Shown in pieces: positions 1 to 7,612 of a stretch of 14,556 nucleotides of DNA. Within the stretch, counting starts at the first letter, position 1. Each line of letters opens with the position of its first letter. The DNA is from Thermoplasmata archaeon (GTDB taxonomy: Archaea; Thermoplasmatota; Thermoplasmata; Lutacidiplasmatales; UBA184): NCBI GenBank assembly GCA_021848165.1, contig JAJZMW010000050.1, positions 1 to 14,556 of the forward strand. Direction: 5' to 3'. The position numbers were made by a program, and so were the translations under genes. Below the pieces are notes generated by a model. That model made no database searches, was not told the origin of the DNA, and saw nothing but the letters and a program-made list of their open reading frames with translations.

Positions 1-1
1 C

Positions 2-91
2 GCCCTCCTCTACCTCGGCGCCGAGACCGTGCGCCGGGCCGTGCGGGAAGGGGCGAAGATCGTCGGCCGCGCGCGAGGGCGGGCCAGCTGA
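2..91 (+). CDS. C-terminal end of an unidentified protein (partial)
   Basis: An open frame enters from the left edge and ends at TGA 89-91. The visible residues begin ALLYLGAETVRRAV and finish in a basic, Ala/Gly/Arg-rich tail. Codons are almost all G/C at the third position, as in the solid genes here, which supports coding. Only one base separates the stop from the ATG of the next gene at 93, so the two are probably co-transcribed. Too little is visible to name the family. Confidence 0.55.
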   Translation, partial: ALLYLGAETVRRAVREGAKIVGRARGRAS

Positions 92-92
92 G

Positions 93-815
93 ATGGACGA
101 TGGGGTCGCGCTCTGCGCGCGGTTCGGTCTCGCCACCAATCGGCTCCACTACTGCGGGCCGGCCGACGCCGAACCGGCGCTGATCGAGGCGGTCCGCATC
201 GGCCGTTCGAACCCCGCGGCCCGTCGTTCCCTCACCGAGTTCGAGGCGCTCATGCCGTACCTCGAGGTGATCGGCGCCGCGCACGACCTCGACCCGTTCG
301 ATCCCGAGGTCGTGGAAGCGTACTGGATCGGCAACGACCGCCTCCGATCCCTCGGGCGCCCCGAGTTCTTCGACCTCCTCGAGCGGCTGCGGGCCCGGGG
401 GATGCCCCGCTCGCTCGCCGACTCCCTTCGGGCCCGCGCCCCCGAGCGCCCGATCCTCACCCACATGTTCCATGTCGCCTACGTCGGGGTCGGCAACGTC
501 ACCGGGCACGTTCCGACGAACCTCGCGAACATGGAGGCCTGCCGAATCTCTTGGGGACGGATCGTATCGATCGAGGGGGAGTCGATCCGCGTCCGTGGTC
601 CGGCGCTCGCGCGGGGGACCAACGGACTCCACCTCGGCCCGGAGACCGAGCGAGTCCTCCGATTCGATGCCGCGATGCTCCCCGATTTAGAGGTCGGCGC
701 CACGGTCGGGGTGCACTGGGGGCTCCCGGGGATCCGGCTCTCTCCCGAGCAACGGGACCGCCTCGAGGCGTGGACCGTCCGCTCCCTGGCGGCGGTCCGT
801 GCCGCCGGCCGATAG
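93..815 (+). CDS. DUF6390 family protein
   Basis: This 240-residue protein has the landmarks I associate with DUF6390: an N-terminal 'LCARFGLATNRLHYCGP' stretch, a central 'PYLEVIGAAHDLDPFDPEVVEAYWIGN' stretch, a mid-protein 'THMFHVAYVG' and then 'CRISWGRIV'. The length is normal for the family. There is no signal peptide or membrane segment, so it should be cytoplasmic. No biochemical function is established that I know of. From memory, actinobacterial homologues often sit near [NiFe]-hydrogenase genes; that cannot be checked here because the upstream gene is cut off. The ATG at 93 lies one base after the preceding stop. Family assignment is by recognition, not by a search. Confidence 0.75.
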   Translation: MDDGVALCARFGLATNRLHYCGPADAEPALIEAVRIGRSNPAARRSLTEFEALMPYLEVIGAAHDLDPFDPEVVEAYWIGNDRLRSLGRPEFFDLLERLRARGMPRSLADSLRARAPERPILTHMFHVAYVGVGNVTGHVPTNLANMEACRISWGRIVSIEGESIRVRGPALARGTNGLHLGPETERVLRFDAAMLPDLEVGATVGVHWGLPGIRLSPEQRDRLEAWTVRSLAAVRAAGR

Positions 816-1318
816 ATCGGCCTCCCGCCCGCGCTCGAACCACGCCACGTCCCCGAAGCGACCGAACTTGCGGCCGACCCGGCGGAAGACGCCGATGCGT
901 CGGAAGCCGAAGCGCCGATGCAAGCTCTCCGAGGCGGGGTTCGGGAGCGCGATCCCCGCCATGGTCCGTTCGATCGCTTCCGCCCGGGCGGAGTCGAAGA
1001 GCGTGGCGTGGAGCCGCGTCCCGGGGCCGTGACCGAGTTGGTCCAAGCGCACGTAGACCGACGACCCGATGGTGGTGGCATACCCGGCCCGAGGTCGGAA
1101 CGGGCCCATCGTCGCCCGTCCCACCACGCGGTCGGCCGCGTCGATCGCCACCCCCAGCCGATGCGGCCCGAGACCGTGGTGCTCTCGGCTCCACTCCCGC
1201 GATCTCCCGGGTCGATCGGGTCGAGGTCGACCATCGCGGCTGTGGGGATCACGTAGTGATGGTAGATGCTCATGATCGCCGGAAGATCCTCGGGTCGGCT
1301 CGGACGCACTTCGACCAT
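687..1318 (-). pseudogene. PAT-like GNAT N-acetyltransferase, frameshifted
   Basis: The gene starts at ATG 1318 after a GGGGAGG Shine-Dalgarno (1320-1326) and reads 'VEVRPSRPEDLPAIMSIYHHY...DLDPIDPGDR', the N-terminus of the phosphinothricin-acetyltransferase-like GNAT family. Near 1197-1201 the homology moves to another minus frame. It continues there with 'REWSREHHGLGPHRLGVAID', 'VVGRATMGPF', 'AGYATTIGSSVYV', an acetyl-CoA loop around 'LGHGPGTRLH', and 'NPASESLHRRFGFRRIGVFRRVG' with 'KFGRFGDVAWF'. Neither frame alone carries the whole domain, and the change equals one extra or two missing bases. Recognisable homology ends near 830; the second frame stays open to 687, tail-to-tail over the end of the DUF6390 gene. 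It is either a young pseudogene or an assembly error. Confidence 0.75.
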
Positions 1319-1545
1319 GCCTCCCCGCTCGAAGACCGAAAGTCGGCGTCCCGCCCCACTCCCCGCCCCGGACCGCTGGCCGCGCAGCGATTTCGCGCCC
1401 GATCGAGTGGACGAATGTCGGGAGCAATCTCCCGCTCCGAGACGATCGGTTGAGGCACCACCGGTATCGCGTCGCCGGCCCCACACGGAGCGGGACGGTC
1501 ACGGGGACCCCTCCCACCGACGCCGGATCTCGGCCCCGTCGCTCG

Positions 1546-1551
1546 TTATTT
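1546..1551 (+). promoter_or_regulatory. Candidate TATA box for the alkyltransferase gene
   Basis: TTATTT is the only A/T-rich patch in a GC-rich spacer. It would place transcription start near 1573-1577, giving a leader of roughly 45 nt, consistent with the Shine-Dalgarno seen before the start codon. Position and composition are the only evidence. Confidence 0.35.
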
Positions 1552-1610
1552 CGGACGGGCCCCTCGCTCCGCGGTCGAACGACGGCCGGCGGGTGGGTCG
1601 GTCGACCCGG

Positions 1611-1618
1611 GGGGAGGG
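1611..1618 (+). promoter_or_regulatory. Shine-Dalgarno that fixes the alkyltransferase start
   Basis: GGGGAGGG lies directly against the ATG at 1619 and complements the anti-SD end of archaeal 16S rRNA. It supports this start over the internal ATGs at 1739 and 1742, which would remove the first strand of the N-terminal domain. Confidence 0.5.
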
Positions 1619-2200
1619 ATGTTGCGGAGGAGACCTGAATCGTCGCCCGACGACGACGGCGACAGCGGATCGGCCGGCGCGCATCGCTTTCCCACTCCGA
1701 TCGGCTGGTTCTGCTACCGGCTGGACCTTCGGGGTCGCATGATGGCTGCGCAGTGGAAAGGTCGCATCGGACCCGCACCGGCGCCGGAACGCGAGCGACC
1801 CGCGGTCGGGGCCCCCCGGGGAGCCTCCACGGTCGACCGAGCCCTGCGCCGGTACTTCGCCGGGCAGGTCACCGCGTTGGGGGAGATCCCGGTCCAGGCG
1901 GAGGGGACCCCATTCCAGCGGACGGCATGGAAGGTCTTGCGCCGGGTCCGTCCGGGGGCGACGATCACTTACACCGAACTGGCGGCGCGCGCCGGGCATC
2001 CGGGCGCTCCGCGCGCTGCCGGGCAAGCGAACGCCGCCAATCCCGTGAGCCTCGTCATCCCGTGCCACCGAGTGGTGGGGTTCGATGGCGCGCTCGTCTT
2101 CTACGGGGGGGGACTCGCCCGAAAGCGATGGCTCCTCGATCACGAGGCGCGCAGCGTCGCCGATCCACCGCCGCGCCGTCCGGTCGAATCCCGGACCTGA
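1619..2200 (+). CDS. ogt: Methylated-DNA--[protein]-cysteine S-methyltransferase
   Basis: This is an O6-alkylguanine-DNA alkyltransferase, a suicide DNA-repair enzyme that moves the alkyl group from O6-alkylguanine to its own cysteine. The 193-residue protein has an N-terminal 'TPIGWFCYRLDLRGR' ribonuclease-H-like part. A DNA-binding domain starts near residue 95 with 'GTPFQRTAWKVLRRVRPGATITY'. The active-site signature is 'NPVSLVIPCHRVVG', with nucleophile Cys149 in PCHR, followed by 'FYGGGLARKRWLLDHE'. Arg132, in 'GAPRAAGQANAANP', sits where the family's arginine finger is found. The length is near normal with a short Asp/Ser-rich N-terminal extension. All key residues are present, so it is probably active. 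The next gene overlaps its 3' end. Confidence 0.93.
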   Translation: MLRRRPESSPDDDGDSGSAGAHRFPTPIGWFCYRLDLRGRMMAAQWKGRIGPAPAPERERPAVGAPRGASTVDRALRRYFAGQVTALGEIPVQAEGTPFQRTAWKVLRRVRPGATITYTELAARAGHPGAPRAAGQANAANPVSLVIPCHRVVGFDGALVFYGGGLARKRWLLDHEARSVADPPPRRPVESRT

Positions 2201-2688
2201 GGCAGCACCCGCTCCGGATCCGTCGCCTCGCCGTCCGCCAGGTCGATCTCCTCCTCCCACTGTTCCAGGGATACCGAAGGTTTTACCGACGGGCGAGCCC
2301 CGCGCACGACGCCCGACGTTTCCTGCGAGCTCGCCTCGCCCGCGGGGAGGCTGTCGTCTACGTGGCTTGGGTCGACGGGGCTCCGGCCGGGTTCGCGCTC
2401 CTGTATCCGACCTACTCGTCGCTCCGGCTCGGGCGTTGGTGGGTGCTCAACGATCTCTACGTGATCCCTCGGTACCGCCGACGGGGGATCGGGGCGGGGC
2501 TCCTCCGGCGCGCCGCGACGCACGCACGGCGCGCCGAGGGGATCGGTCTCGAGACGGCGCGCTCCAACCCGGCGCGCGCGCTCTACGAGCGGCTCGGATG
2601 GCGCAAAGATCGGGCGTTCGTACACTACGCCCTGGTCCGGGGCGGGATGTCGCCCCGTCGCCCGGGAGAGCGCGCGTCGCCCACCTAG
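2128..2688 (+). CDS. GNAT family N-acetyltransferase
   Basis: The 186-residue product is a GCN5-related acetyltransferase, expected to move acetyl from acetyl-CoA to an amine; the substrate is unknown. The domain begins at 'LRIRRLAVRQVDLLLPL' (about residue 29). It continues with the beta strands 'AVVYVAWVDGAPAGFALLYP' and 'WWVLNDLYVIPRYRRRGIGAGLL' (motif A, pyrophosphate loop RRRGIG), and ends with 'LETARSNPARALYERLGWRKD'. The first in-frame ATG is 2128, inside the alkyltransferase gene, giving a 73-nt overlap. A shorter form starting at CTG 2197, overlapping the upstream TGA as CTGA, would begin right at the domain. Co-transcription with the alkyltransferase is likely. Confidence 0.85.
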   Translation: MAPRSRGAQRRRSTAAPSGRIPDLRQHPLRIRRLAVRQVDLLLPLFQGYRRFYRRASPAHDARRFLRARLARGEAVVYVAWVDGAPAGFALLYPTYSSLRLGRWWVLNDLYVIPRYRRRGIGAGLLRRAATHARRAEGIGLETARSNPARALYERLGWRKDRAFVHYALVRGGMSPRRPGERASPT

Positions 2689-2856
2689 TCCGCCCCGCCG
2701 GCCGTCACGGTGTTCCCCGGCGCGATCGTACCTCCCTTCGATTCTCCCGCCGGTGAGTGAGGGCCCCCGACCCACAGGCCCCCTACAGGCCCCGTGCCGC
2801 GGGCAAGGCGGATGCCCTACTCCGCGCGACGCCGTCTTCCGTTGTCACGGGCGGAC

Positions 2857-2867
2857 AAAGGGTTAAG
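2857..2867 (+). promoter_or_regulatory. TATA-like box of the surface-protein gene
   Basis: AAAGGGTTAAG is an A-rich patch centred about 28 nt before ATG 2892. That is the spacing expected if transcription starts at or next to the start codon, giving a leaderless mRNA. No Shine-Dalgarno is seen before that ATG, which agrees. Confidence 0.5.
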
Positions 2868-2891
2868 CGGGGCGGTCGCGGTCCCCTCCTC

Positions 2892-5800
2892 ATGCATCGA
2901 GCGATGCGGGCCGGGTTGATCGTGGTCTTGGTGGCTTCTCTCCTTGGCTCCGCGATGGCGTTCCCTGCCTCGACCACGAGCGGAGTGGCCTCTTCCCCGG
3001 CTCCGAGCCATTCGGCGACGGTGGCCCGCTCGCCCGGAGGTCCCTGGGGCCGCTTCGGAGTCTCTCAGGTGCGAGACACCGCTTCTGGGACATGCGGGGG
3101 TGCGTCTACAACGTGCCAGTCGGGGAACTGGCTCACATTGAACTTGGGGACCGGCCTCGGGGACCTGATCTTCGTCGTGGTCACCACGTATGCCCAGAGC
3201 GCCAACGCCATCGCCCTCAGTGCCTCGGAGATCTCCGACACGGCTGGCTCCACATGGCACGCGGTGACCACGAGCGCTCCGACCGATATATCGATGAATT
3301 TCACCCTCTTGTGGGCGCTCGTCAACGCCTCCGTTACCTCCGATGCGATCCATATCACTGCGAATTCGGGGTCGCTGCTCGCTCTCGAAGCGAACGTCGT
3401 CGCGGTCGACGTCGAGAATGTCGAGATCTTCAACGGCGAGTCCGGTCCGCTCGATGGCGCGGTCCAAACCGCCTATAGCATCACCAACGTCTACCAGTCG
3501 CTCTCGAGCACCCACACCCCGACCGTCCCGGGAGACGTCCTTTATTCGTTCGCCGGCGCCGACTCTAGCTTCGTACAAACCTCGGGGACCCAGGTTGTGT
3601 CGCTCAACACGAATCAGACCCTCGCTTGGATCGGGAGCCAGTCGGTCTCGGGGACGGCACCGGCCACCGCGACGGTAGCGGGCCTCCCCTACCCGACCTA
3701 CCCCCTCTTCTTCGCCTCGGTGCTCGTCCGCTCGCAACTCACCGCGGGCACGCCGAGCCCGAACTCTTTCTCGCTCGACGCCGGGCAGGCGGTCACGTTG
3801 ACGGCGAACCCGTACGGGGGGACCGCGCCGTACACCATCTTGTGGTGGACGGGCGGCACGTCCGCCGGCCTGTGCTCCAGCGAGGTCACTGAGGTCGGGA
3901 CCGGATCAACGTTGACGATTACGTCCTCCGTCTCCGACACCCCCGGAACATACTACTACTGTACCTCGGTCCAAGATGGAGCCGGAGTGTTTGCCAATCC
4001 CACGACCACCGCTTCGGTCATGCTGTCGGCCCCGTTGACCGCCTCCTCGACGCCGCAAGCGACGCCGACGCTCGTCGACCAAAACCAGTCGCTCCAACTG
4101 ACGTCGATCCTCCCCTCGAGCGGGACCGCGCCCCTCGCCTGGGTGTGGCAGGTCTCCTTGAACGGAGGAGCGTACTCGACCGCCTCCCTCTGCTCCACCA
4201 GCAGTGGCTCCGGCGCGTCGTACGGCGCCACGGAGACGTGCAGCATCTCCGCCTCCTCGTGGCCGTCGTCCGGGAGCTATTCGTTCCGGCTGAACACCAG
4301 CGACAGCTCGGGAGCCGGGGCCGAGTCGGCCACCTCCGCAAGCGTCACGGTGAACGTGGGCTCGACCCCCACCCCGTCGACGGTCCCGATCGCCTCGGCG
4401 ACGCGAATCGATGCGGATCAACTGCTGTGGCTGAACGCGACCTTGCCGACGACGGGAACCTCGCCCTACTTCTATCAGTGGATGGCCTCGACGAACGGGG
4501 GCCCCTTCGCCCTCACGAGCTGCTCGGGCGCTTCCGGCAACGGAGCCGGCGGCGCGGTCGAGTCGTGCGCCTTCCCCGCGAACGCGCTCTCCTCGGGAAC
4601 GTACCAGTTCACCCTGCAAACGACCGATCAGGCGGGAGCCGTGCAAACCTCGCGTCCCTCGACGACCGTGCAGGTCTCCCCCGCGCTCACGCGCCCCTCC
4701 GCTCCTTCGACGACGGTTCGATCGGTCGACGTTTCCCAGCCCCTCGATGTCGCGGGGAGCCTCCCGGCGGCCGGGACCGCGCCGCTCTCCTGGCAATGGT
4801 GGATGTCGACGAACGGCTCCGCGCTCGAGATCGCTCCGTGCGGAACCGGCAACGGGACCAACGGGACCCCCGGGAGCTCGGAGTTCTGTGTCGTTCCGGC
4901 GGGGGCTCTCGCACCGGGCACAAACTACGCATTCGCGCTTCAGGTCAACGACTCCGCGAATCGAAGCGAGTCGTTCACCTCCCCGCTCTCCGCGACGGTG
5001 TCGGTCTACTCGTCCCTCCAGCCGTCCGGCGCCCCTCAGGTCAGCGCTCCCCGGGTCGACATCGGGCAGTCATCGAACATCACGGCCCGGCTCCCGACCA
5101 CCGGGGCAGCGCCGTACACGTGGCAGTGGTTCTACGCCGCGGAGGGTGGGGGCGGCTACCTCCCCGCCACCGGGCCGGAATGCCTCGAGCCGAGCGGCAC
5201 CGGCGGGGCCGCGGGGGCCGTGGTCACCTGTTCCTTCTCGCCCTCGTCCTCGACGCCCCTCGGCAACTACTCGTTCGAGCTGCTGGTCAGCGACAGCGCG
5301 AACGCCAGCTCCACGTCGAACGCGTCGGTCTTCGTCCAGGTCGCGAGCCGCCTCGCCGCACCCCCCGCGCCGACGGTCGGCGTGAGCACGCTCGACGCCA
5401 ACCAGCCGCTGACGGTGAACGCGACGCTGCCTCGGTCGGGAACGGCCCCGTATTCGTGGCGATGGCTCGTGCGGGAGAACGGCGTCGGGGCCTCCACGAC
5501 CGCTCCGTGCTCGTCGCCCGCCGGGTCCGGGGGAGGTCCCGGCTCGAACGTCACCTGTCAGATCCCGTCCTCCGCGCTCGTCGGGGGGAACAACTACACC
5601 TTCCTCCTCGCGGTCAACGACTCCGCCACTCTCTCCGCCAGCAACGTCTCCCTCGCGTCCCTACCGGTCGAGGTCTTCGCCGCGTTGATCGCTCCGTCCG
5701 CTCCGATCGCGACGAACCGAAGCCTGGACGTTGGGCAGGCGTCGACGCTCTCCGCCACGCTGCCGACGAGCGGAACCGCTCCCTACTCCTGGGCCTGGGG

Positions 5801-7217
5801 GTACAGCACCAACGGGGGGGCCTCGTTCCAACCGGCGACGGCGAGCGTATGCGCGACGCCGAACGGGACGCTCGGAACCCCCGGCGCCGCGGTCTCGTGC
5901 CTCTTCACGACGAACGGGACCACCCCGCTGGCGACCTACCTCTTCGAACTCGCCGTCACCGACAGCGCCTCGGTGCCGCTGACGGTCACGAGCGCTTCGA
6001 CGTCGATCACGGTCAGCGGCCCCCTCGTCGCGGGCGCGGTCGTTCCGCCCGCGACGTACCTCGGCTTCGGAAGTTCGATGCGCCTCAACGCCACGGCCAC
6101 GGGCGGCACCTCACCGTACTCCTACCAGTGGTACTCGTCGGCGTCGGGGAGCGGGACCTGCACGAGCGGGTCCCCGATCGCCGGCGCGACCGGGGGTTCG
6201 TATCTCGCCACGCCGGGGGTATCGACATACTACTGCTACACGGTCACCGACCACTCGGCGGTCTCCGAGTCGGCGGCCTCGGGATGGGTCTCGCTCACCG
6301 TTCTCTACCGCGTTACGATCGCGGAATCGGGTCTTCCCGCCGGGCTCGCTTGGCAGGCCAGCCTGACCGGGCCGTCCGGTGGCAACTTCACCGGGCACCT
6401 CACCGTGAACGCCACCGGCTCGGTCCTCGACTTCTGGGTCCCGGCGGGCACGTTCGGCTATCGGATCGCGGACGTTCCGGGCTGGCACATCACCTCCCCC
6501 TCCGGCGGAGGATACGCGGGCACCGTGGCGATCTCGACCGGGAACGCGACCACCTCGGTCACCTTCCAAGCGACGACCTACGCCGTCACCTTCTCCGAGA
6601 CCGGGTTGCCGAGCGGCCGGAGCTGGCTCGTCAGCACGGCCGACGGGCCGCAGGCGAGTTCGTCCGGTACGATCGTCGTCGATCTACCGAACGGTACGAG
6701 CTCCTACCAGGTCCCGGCGGTCGGGGCGTGGACGGTCCTGGTCCCTTCGGAGGCGAGCGGGGCCGTCGTAGTTCGCGGCCTCCCCGTGACGGTGGCGATC
6801 ACGTTCTCTTACACGATCCCGGTCACCTTCACGCAGAACATCGTCTCGAACGGCACCGCCTGGACCTTGTACGTCAACGCGACGAACAACGCCTCCGCCG
6901 CCTTGGGGACGACGCAGACCGGTCCCACAAGCTGGGTCGTAACGTCGAGCGGACTCACCGCGACGCTCGACCTTCCGAACGGCACCTACGTCTACACGTT
7001 CACGAGCCCCGGGCACGCCCCGACGAACGGCACCTTCCCGGTCTCGGGGCAGCCGGCCAACCTGAGCGTCGGTGCTTCGGGTTCCCCGTCGACCCTCCCG
7101 TGGTGGATCTGGGCCGTGATCGGGATCGCGATCGTCGTCCTAGCGCTGGCCGGGGTCGTCCTTTGGCGGGGCCGACGAAAGGGGTCCGCGCCGGAGACGA
7201 CCGCGTCGACGAAGTAG
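2892..7217 (+). CDS. Giant secreted, membrane-anchored surface protein with tandem Ig-like domains
   Basis: This gene of about 1441 residues starts at ATG 2892. That start puts a signal peptide first ('MRAGLIVVLVASLLGSAMA', residues 5-23) and lies ~28 nt after a TATA-like patch; the frame is open upstream, but that part is not signal-like. Residues ~30-285 form an unassigned beta-rich domain. Residues ~290-1139 hold eight Ig/PKD-like repeats of roughly 90-115 residues with 'GTAPY-x-W-x-W' cores. Residues ~1140-1395 hold three 'ESGLPAG-x-x-W'-type beta modules of a kind I associate with archaeal surface proteins. A single membrane helix follows 'PWWIWAVIGIAIVVLALAGV' (residues ~1403-1425), then a basic cytoplasmic tail. 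There are many N-x-S/T sequons. It is probably an S-layer-associated protein or adhesin on the outer face of the membrane; the ligand is unknown and no catalytic motif is visible. Confidence 0.88.
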   Translation: MHRAMRAGLIVVLVASLLGSAMAFPASTTSGVASSPAPSHSATVARSPGGPWGRFGVSQVRDTASGTCGGASTTCQSGNWLTLNLGTGLGDLIFVVVTTYAQSANAIALSASEISDTAGSTWHAVTTSAPTDISMNFTLLWALVNASVTSDAIHITANSGSLLALEANVVAVDVENVEIFNGESGPLDGAVQTAYSITNVYQSLSSTHTPTVPGDVLYSFAGADSSFVQTSGTQVVSLNTNQTLAWIGSQSVSGTAPATATVAGLPYPTYPLFFASVLVRSQLTAGTPSPNSFSLDAGQAVTLTANPYGGTAPYTILWWTGGTSAGLCSSEVTEVGTGSTLTITSSVSDTPGTYYYCTSVQDGAGVFANPTTTASVMLSAPLTASSTPQATPTLVDQNQSLQLTSILPSSGTAPLAWVWQVSLNGGAYSTASLCSTSSGSGASYGATETCSISASSWPSSGSYSFRLNTSDSSGAGAESATSASVTVNVGSTPTPSTVPIASATRIDADQLLWLNATLPTTGTSPYFYQWMASTNGGPFALTSCSGASGNGAGGAVESCAFPANALSSGTYQFTLQTTDQAGAVQTSRPSTTVQVSPALTRPSAPSTTVRSVDVSQPLDVAGSLPAAGTAPLSWQWWMSTNGSALEIAPCGTGNGTNGTPGSSEFCVVPAGALAPGTNYAFALQVNDSANRSESFTSPLSATVSVYSSLQPSGAPQVSAPRVDIGQSSNITARLPTTGAAPYTWQWFYAAEGGGGYLPATGPECLEPSGTGGAAGAVVTCSFSPSSSTPLGNYSFELLVSDSANASSTSNASVFVQVASRLAAPPAPTVGVSTLDANQPLTVNATLPRSGTAPYSWRWLVRENGVGASTTAPCSSPAGSGGGPGSNVTCQIPSSALVGGNNYTFLLAVNDSATLSASNVSLASLPVEVFAALIAPSAPIATNRSLDVGQASTLSATLPTSGTAPYSWAWGYSTNGGASFQPATASVCATPNGTLGTPGAAVSCLFTTNGTTPLATYLFELAVTDSASVPLTVTSASTSITVSGPLVAGAVVPPATYLGFGSSMRLNATATGGTSPYSYQWYSSASGSGTCTSGSPIAGATGGSYLATPGVSTYYCYTVTDHSAVSESAASGWVSLTVLYRVTIAESGLPAGLAWQASLTGPSGGNFTGHLTVNATGSVLDFWVPAGTFGYRIADVPGWHITSPSGGGYAGTVAISTGNATTSVTFQATTYAVTFSETGLPSGRSWLVSTADGPQASSSGTIVVDLPNGTSSYQVPAVGAWTVLVPSEASGAVVVRGLPVTVAITFSYTIPVTFTQNIVSNGTAWTLYVNATNNASAALGTTQTGPTSWVVTSSGLTATLDLPNGTYVYTFTSPGHAPTNGTFPVSGQPANLSVGASGSPSTLPWWIWAVIGIAIVVLALAGVVLWRGRRKGSAPETTASTK
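3759..6307 (+). repeat. Eight tandem Ig-like domain repeats in the surface protein
   Basis: Approximate units are 3759-4025, 4026-4358, 4359-4679, 4680-5009, 5010-5343, 5344-5673, 5674-6019 and 6020-6307. The six middle units share the order 'D-x-x-Q-x-x-x-x-x-A-x-LP-x-x-GTAPY-x-W-x-W', a spacer with a Cys pair about 13-20 residues apart, then 'YSFEL-x-V-x-DSA' and a final beta strand. The first and last units are shorter and more PKD-like ('GGTAPYTILWW', 'GGTSPYSYQWY'). The protein pattern is clear while the DNA has diverged, so these are old duplications. Confidence 0.85.
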
Positions 7218-7298
7218 AACGGAGCGTCGAACTCCCTCGGCGACCTCTCGGACTCAGGGGGCCGCTTGGGCCCGCCTCCGCGGGCGCTCGGGGGCCCC

Positions 7299-7316
7299 CC
7301 GACCGCCAGCGGTCGG
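7299..7316. repeat. Perfect 7-bp inverted repeat
   Basis: CCGACCG and CGGTCGG are separated by CCAG, about 80 bp after the surface-protein stop. It could be a 3'-end hairpin, but no T-run follows it, and hairpins this size are common by chance at this GC content. Confidence 0.35.
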
Positions 7317-7501
7317 CCGACGGAGGGGCTTGGGGTGTCCCCGAAGGTCCGGCATTCGCAGGAATCGAATTCCGGAGCGTGGGATCTCTCGGGACTGCGA
7401 CAGAACGTCGAAGTGGCCCTCGCTCGGGTCTCCGTCGCACGGAGGGGTACGGAACGGGCGAGAACGAACGGGTCTCGCTCTTTCTTTGGGCGAGCGTGGT
7501 C

Positions 7502-7508
7502 CTTAAAC
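7502..7508 (+). promoter_or_regulatory. Candidate TATA box for tRNA-Arg
   Basis: CTTAAAC lies about 33 nt upstream of the mature tRNA 5' end. A TATA element there would start transcription a few nucleotides before the tRNA, as is usual in archaea. Confidence 0.45.
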
Positions 7509-7538
7509 CGAGACCGTTGTTCGCGCCTCGCGCGACAC

Positions 7539-7612
7539 GGGCCCGTAGTATAGCTTGGACATCACGGAGGCCTCCGGAGCCTCAAACCCGGGTTCGAATC
7601 CCGGCGGGCCCG
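7539..7612 (+). tRNA. tRNA-Arg (anticodon CCG)
   Basis: A 74-nt cloverleaf fits. The acceptor stem GGGCCCG pairs perfectly with CGGGCCC (7605-7611), with discriminator G7612. The anticodon stem GAGGC/GCCTC is perfect around loop CTCCGGA, with U33 in place and anticodon CCG at 7574-7576, which reads the Arg codon CGG. The T arm is CCGGG-TTCGAAT-CCCGG. G18-G19, A14, A21 and the G15-C48 pair are present. There is no intron and no encoded CCA. The D stem is weak: only G10-C25 and U11-A24 are Watson-Crick. Confidence 0.93.

Larger units (their letters stand above)
1319..1618. other. Intergenic region between divergent genes
   Basis: This 300-bp stretch separates the minus-strand GNAT remnant from the plus-strand alkyltransferase gene. 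Frames crossing it give Arg/Pro/Ser-rich translations without family resemblance. Its only recognisable contents are the ribosome-binding sites at the two ends and a TATA-like patch near 1546. Confidence 0.6.
7218..7538. other. Intergenic region before the tRNA
   Basis: No convincing gene is present. It holds a run of GC-rich dyads: the palindromic GGGGGCCCCC-type patch near 7290-7300, a perfect 7-bp hairpin at 7299-7316 (CCGACCG, loop CCAG), and a 5-bp hairpin GGAAT/ATTCC at 7361-7373. A T-rich patch (CTCTTTCTTT, about 7479-7488) could help terminate transcripts from upstream. A tRNA promoter candidate lies at the right end. Confidence 0.5.
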
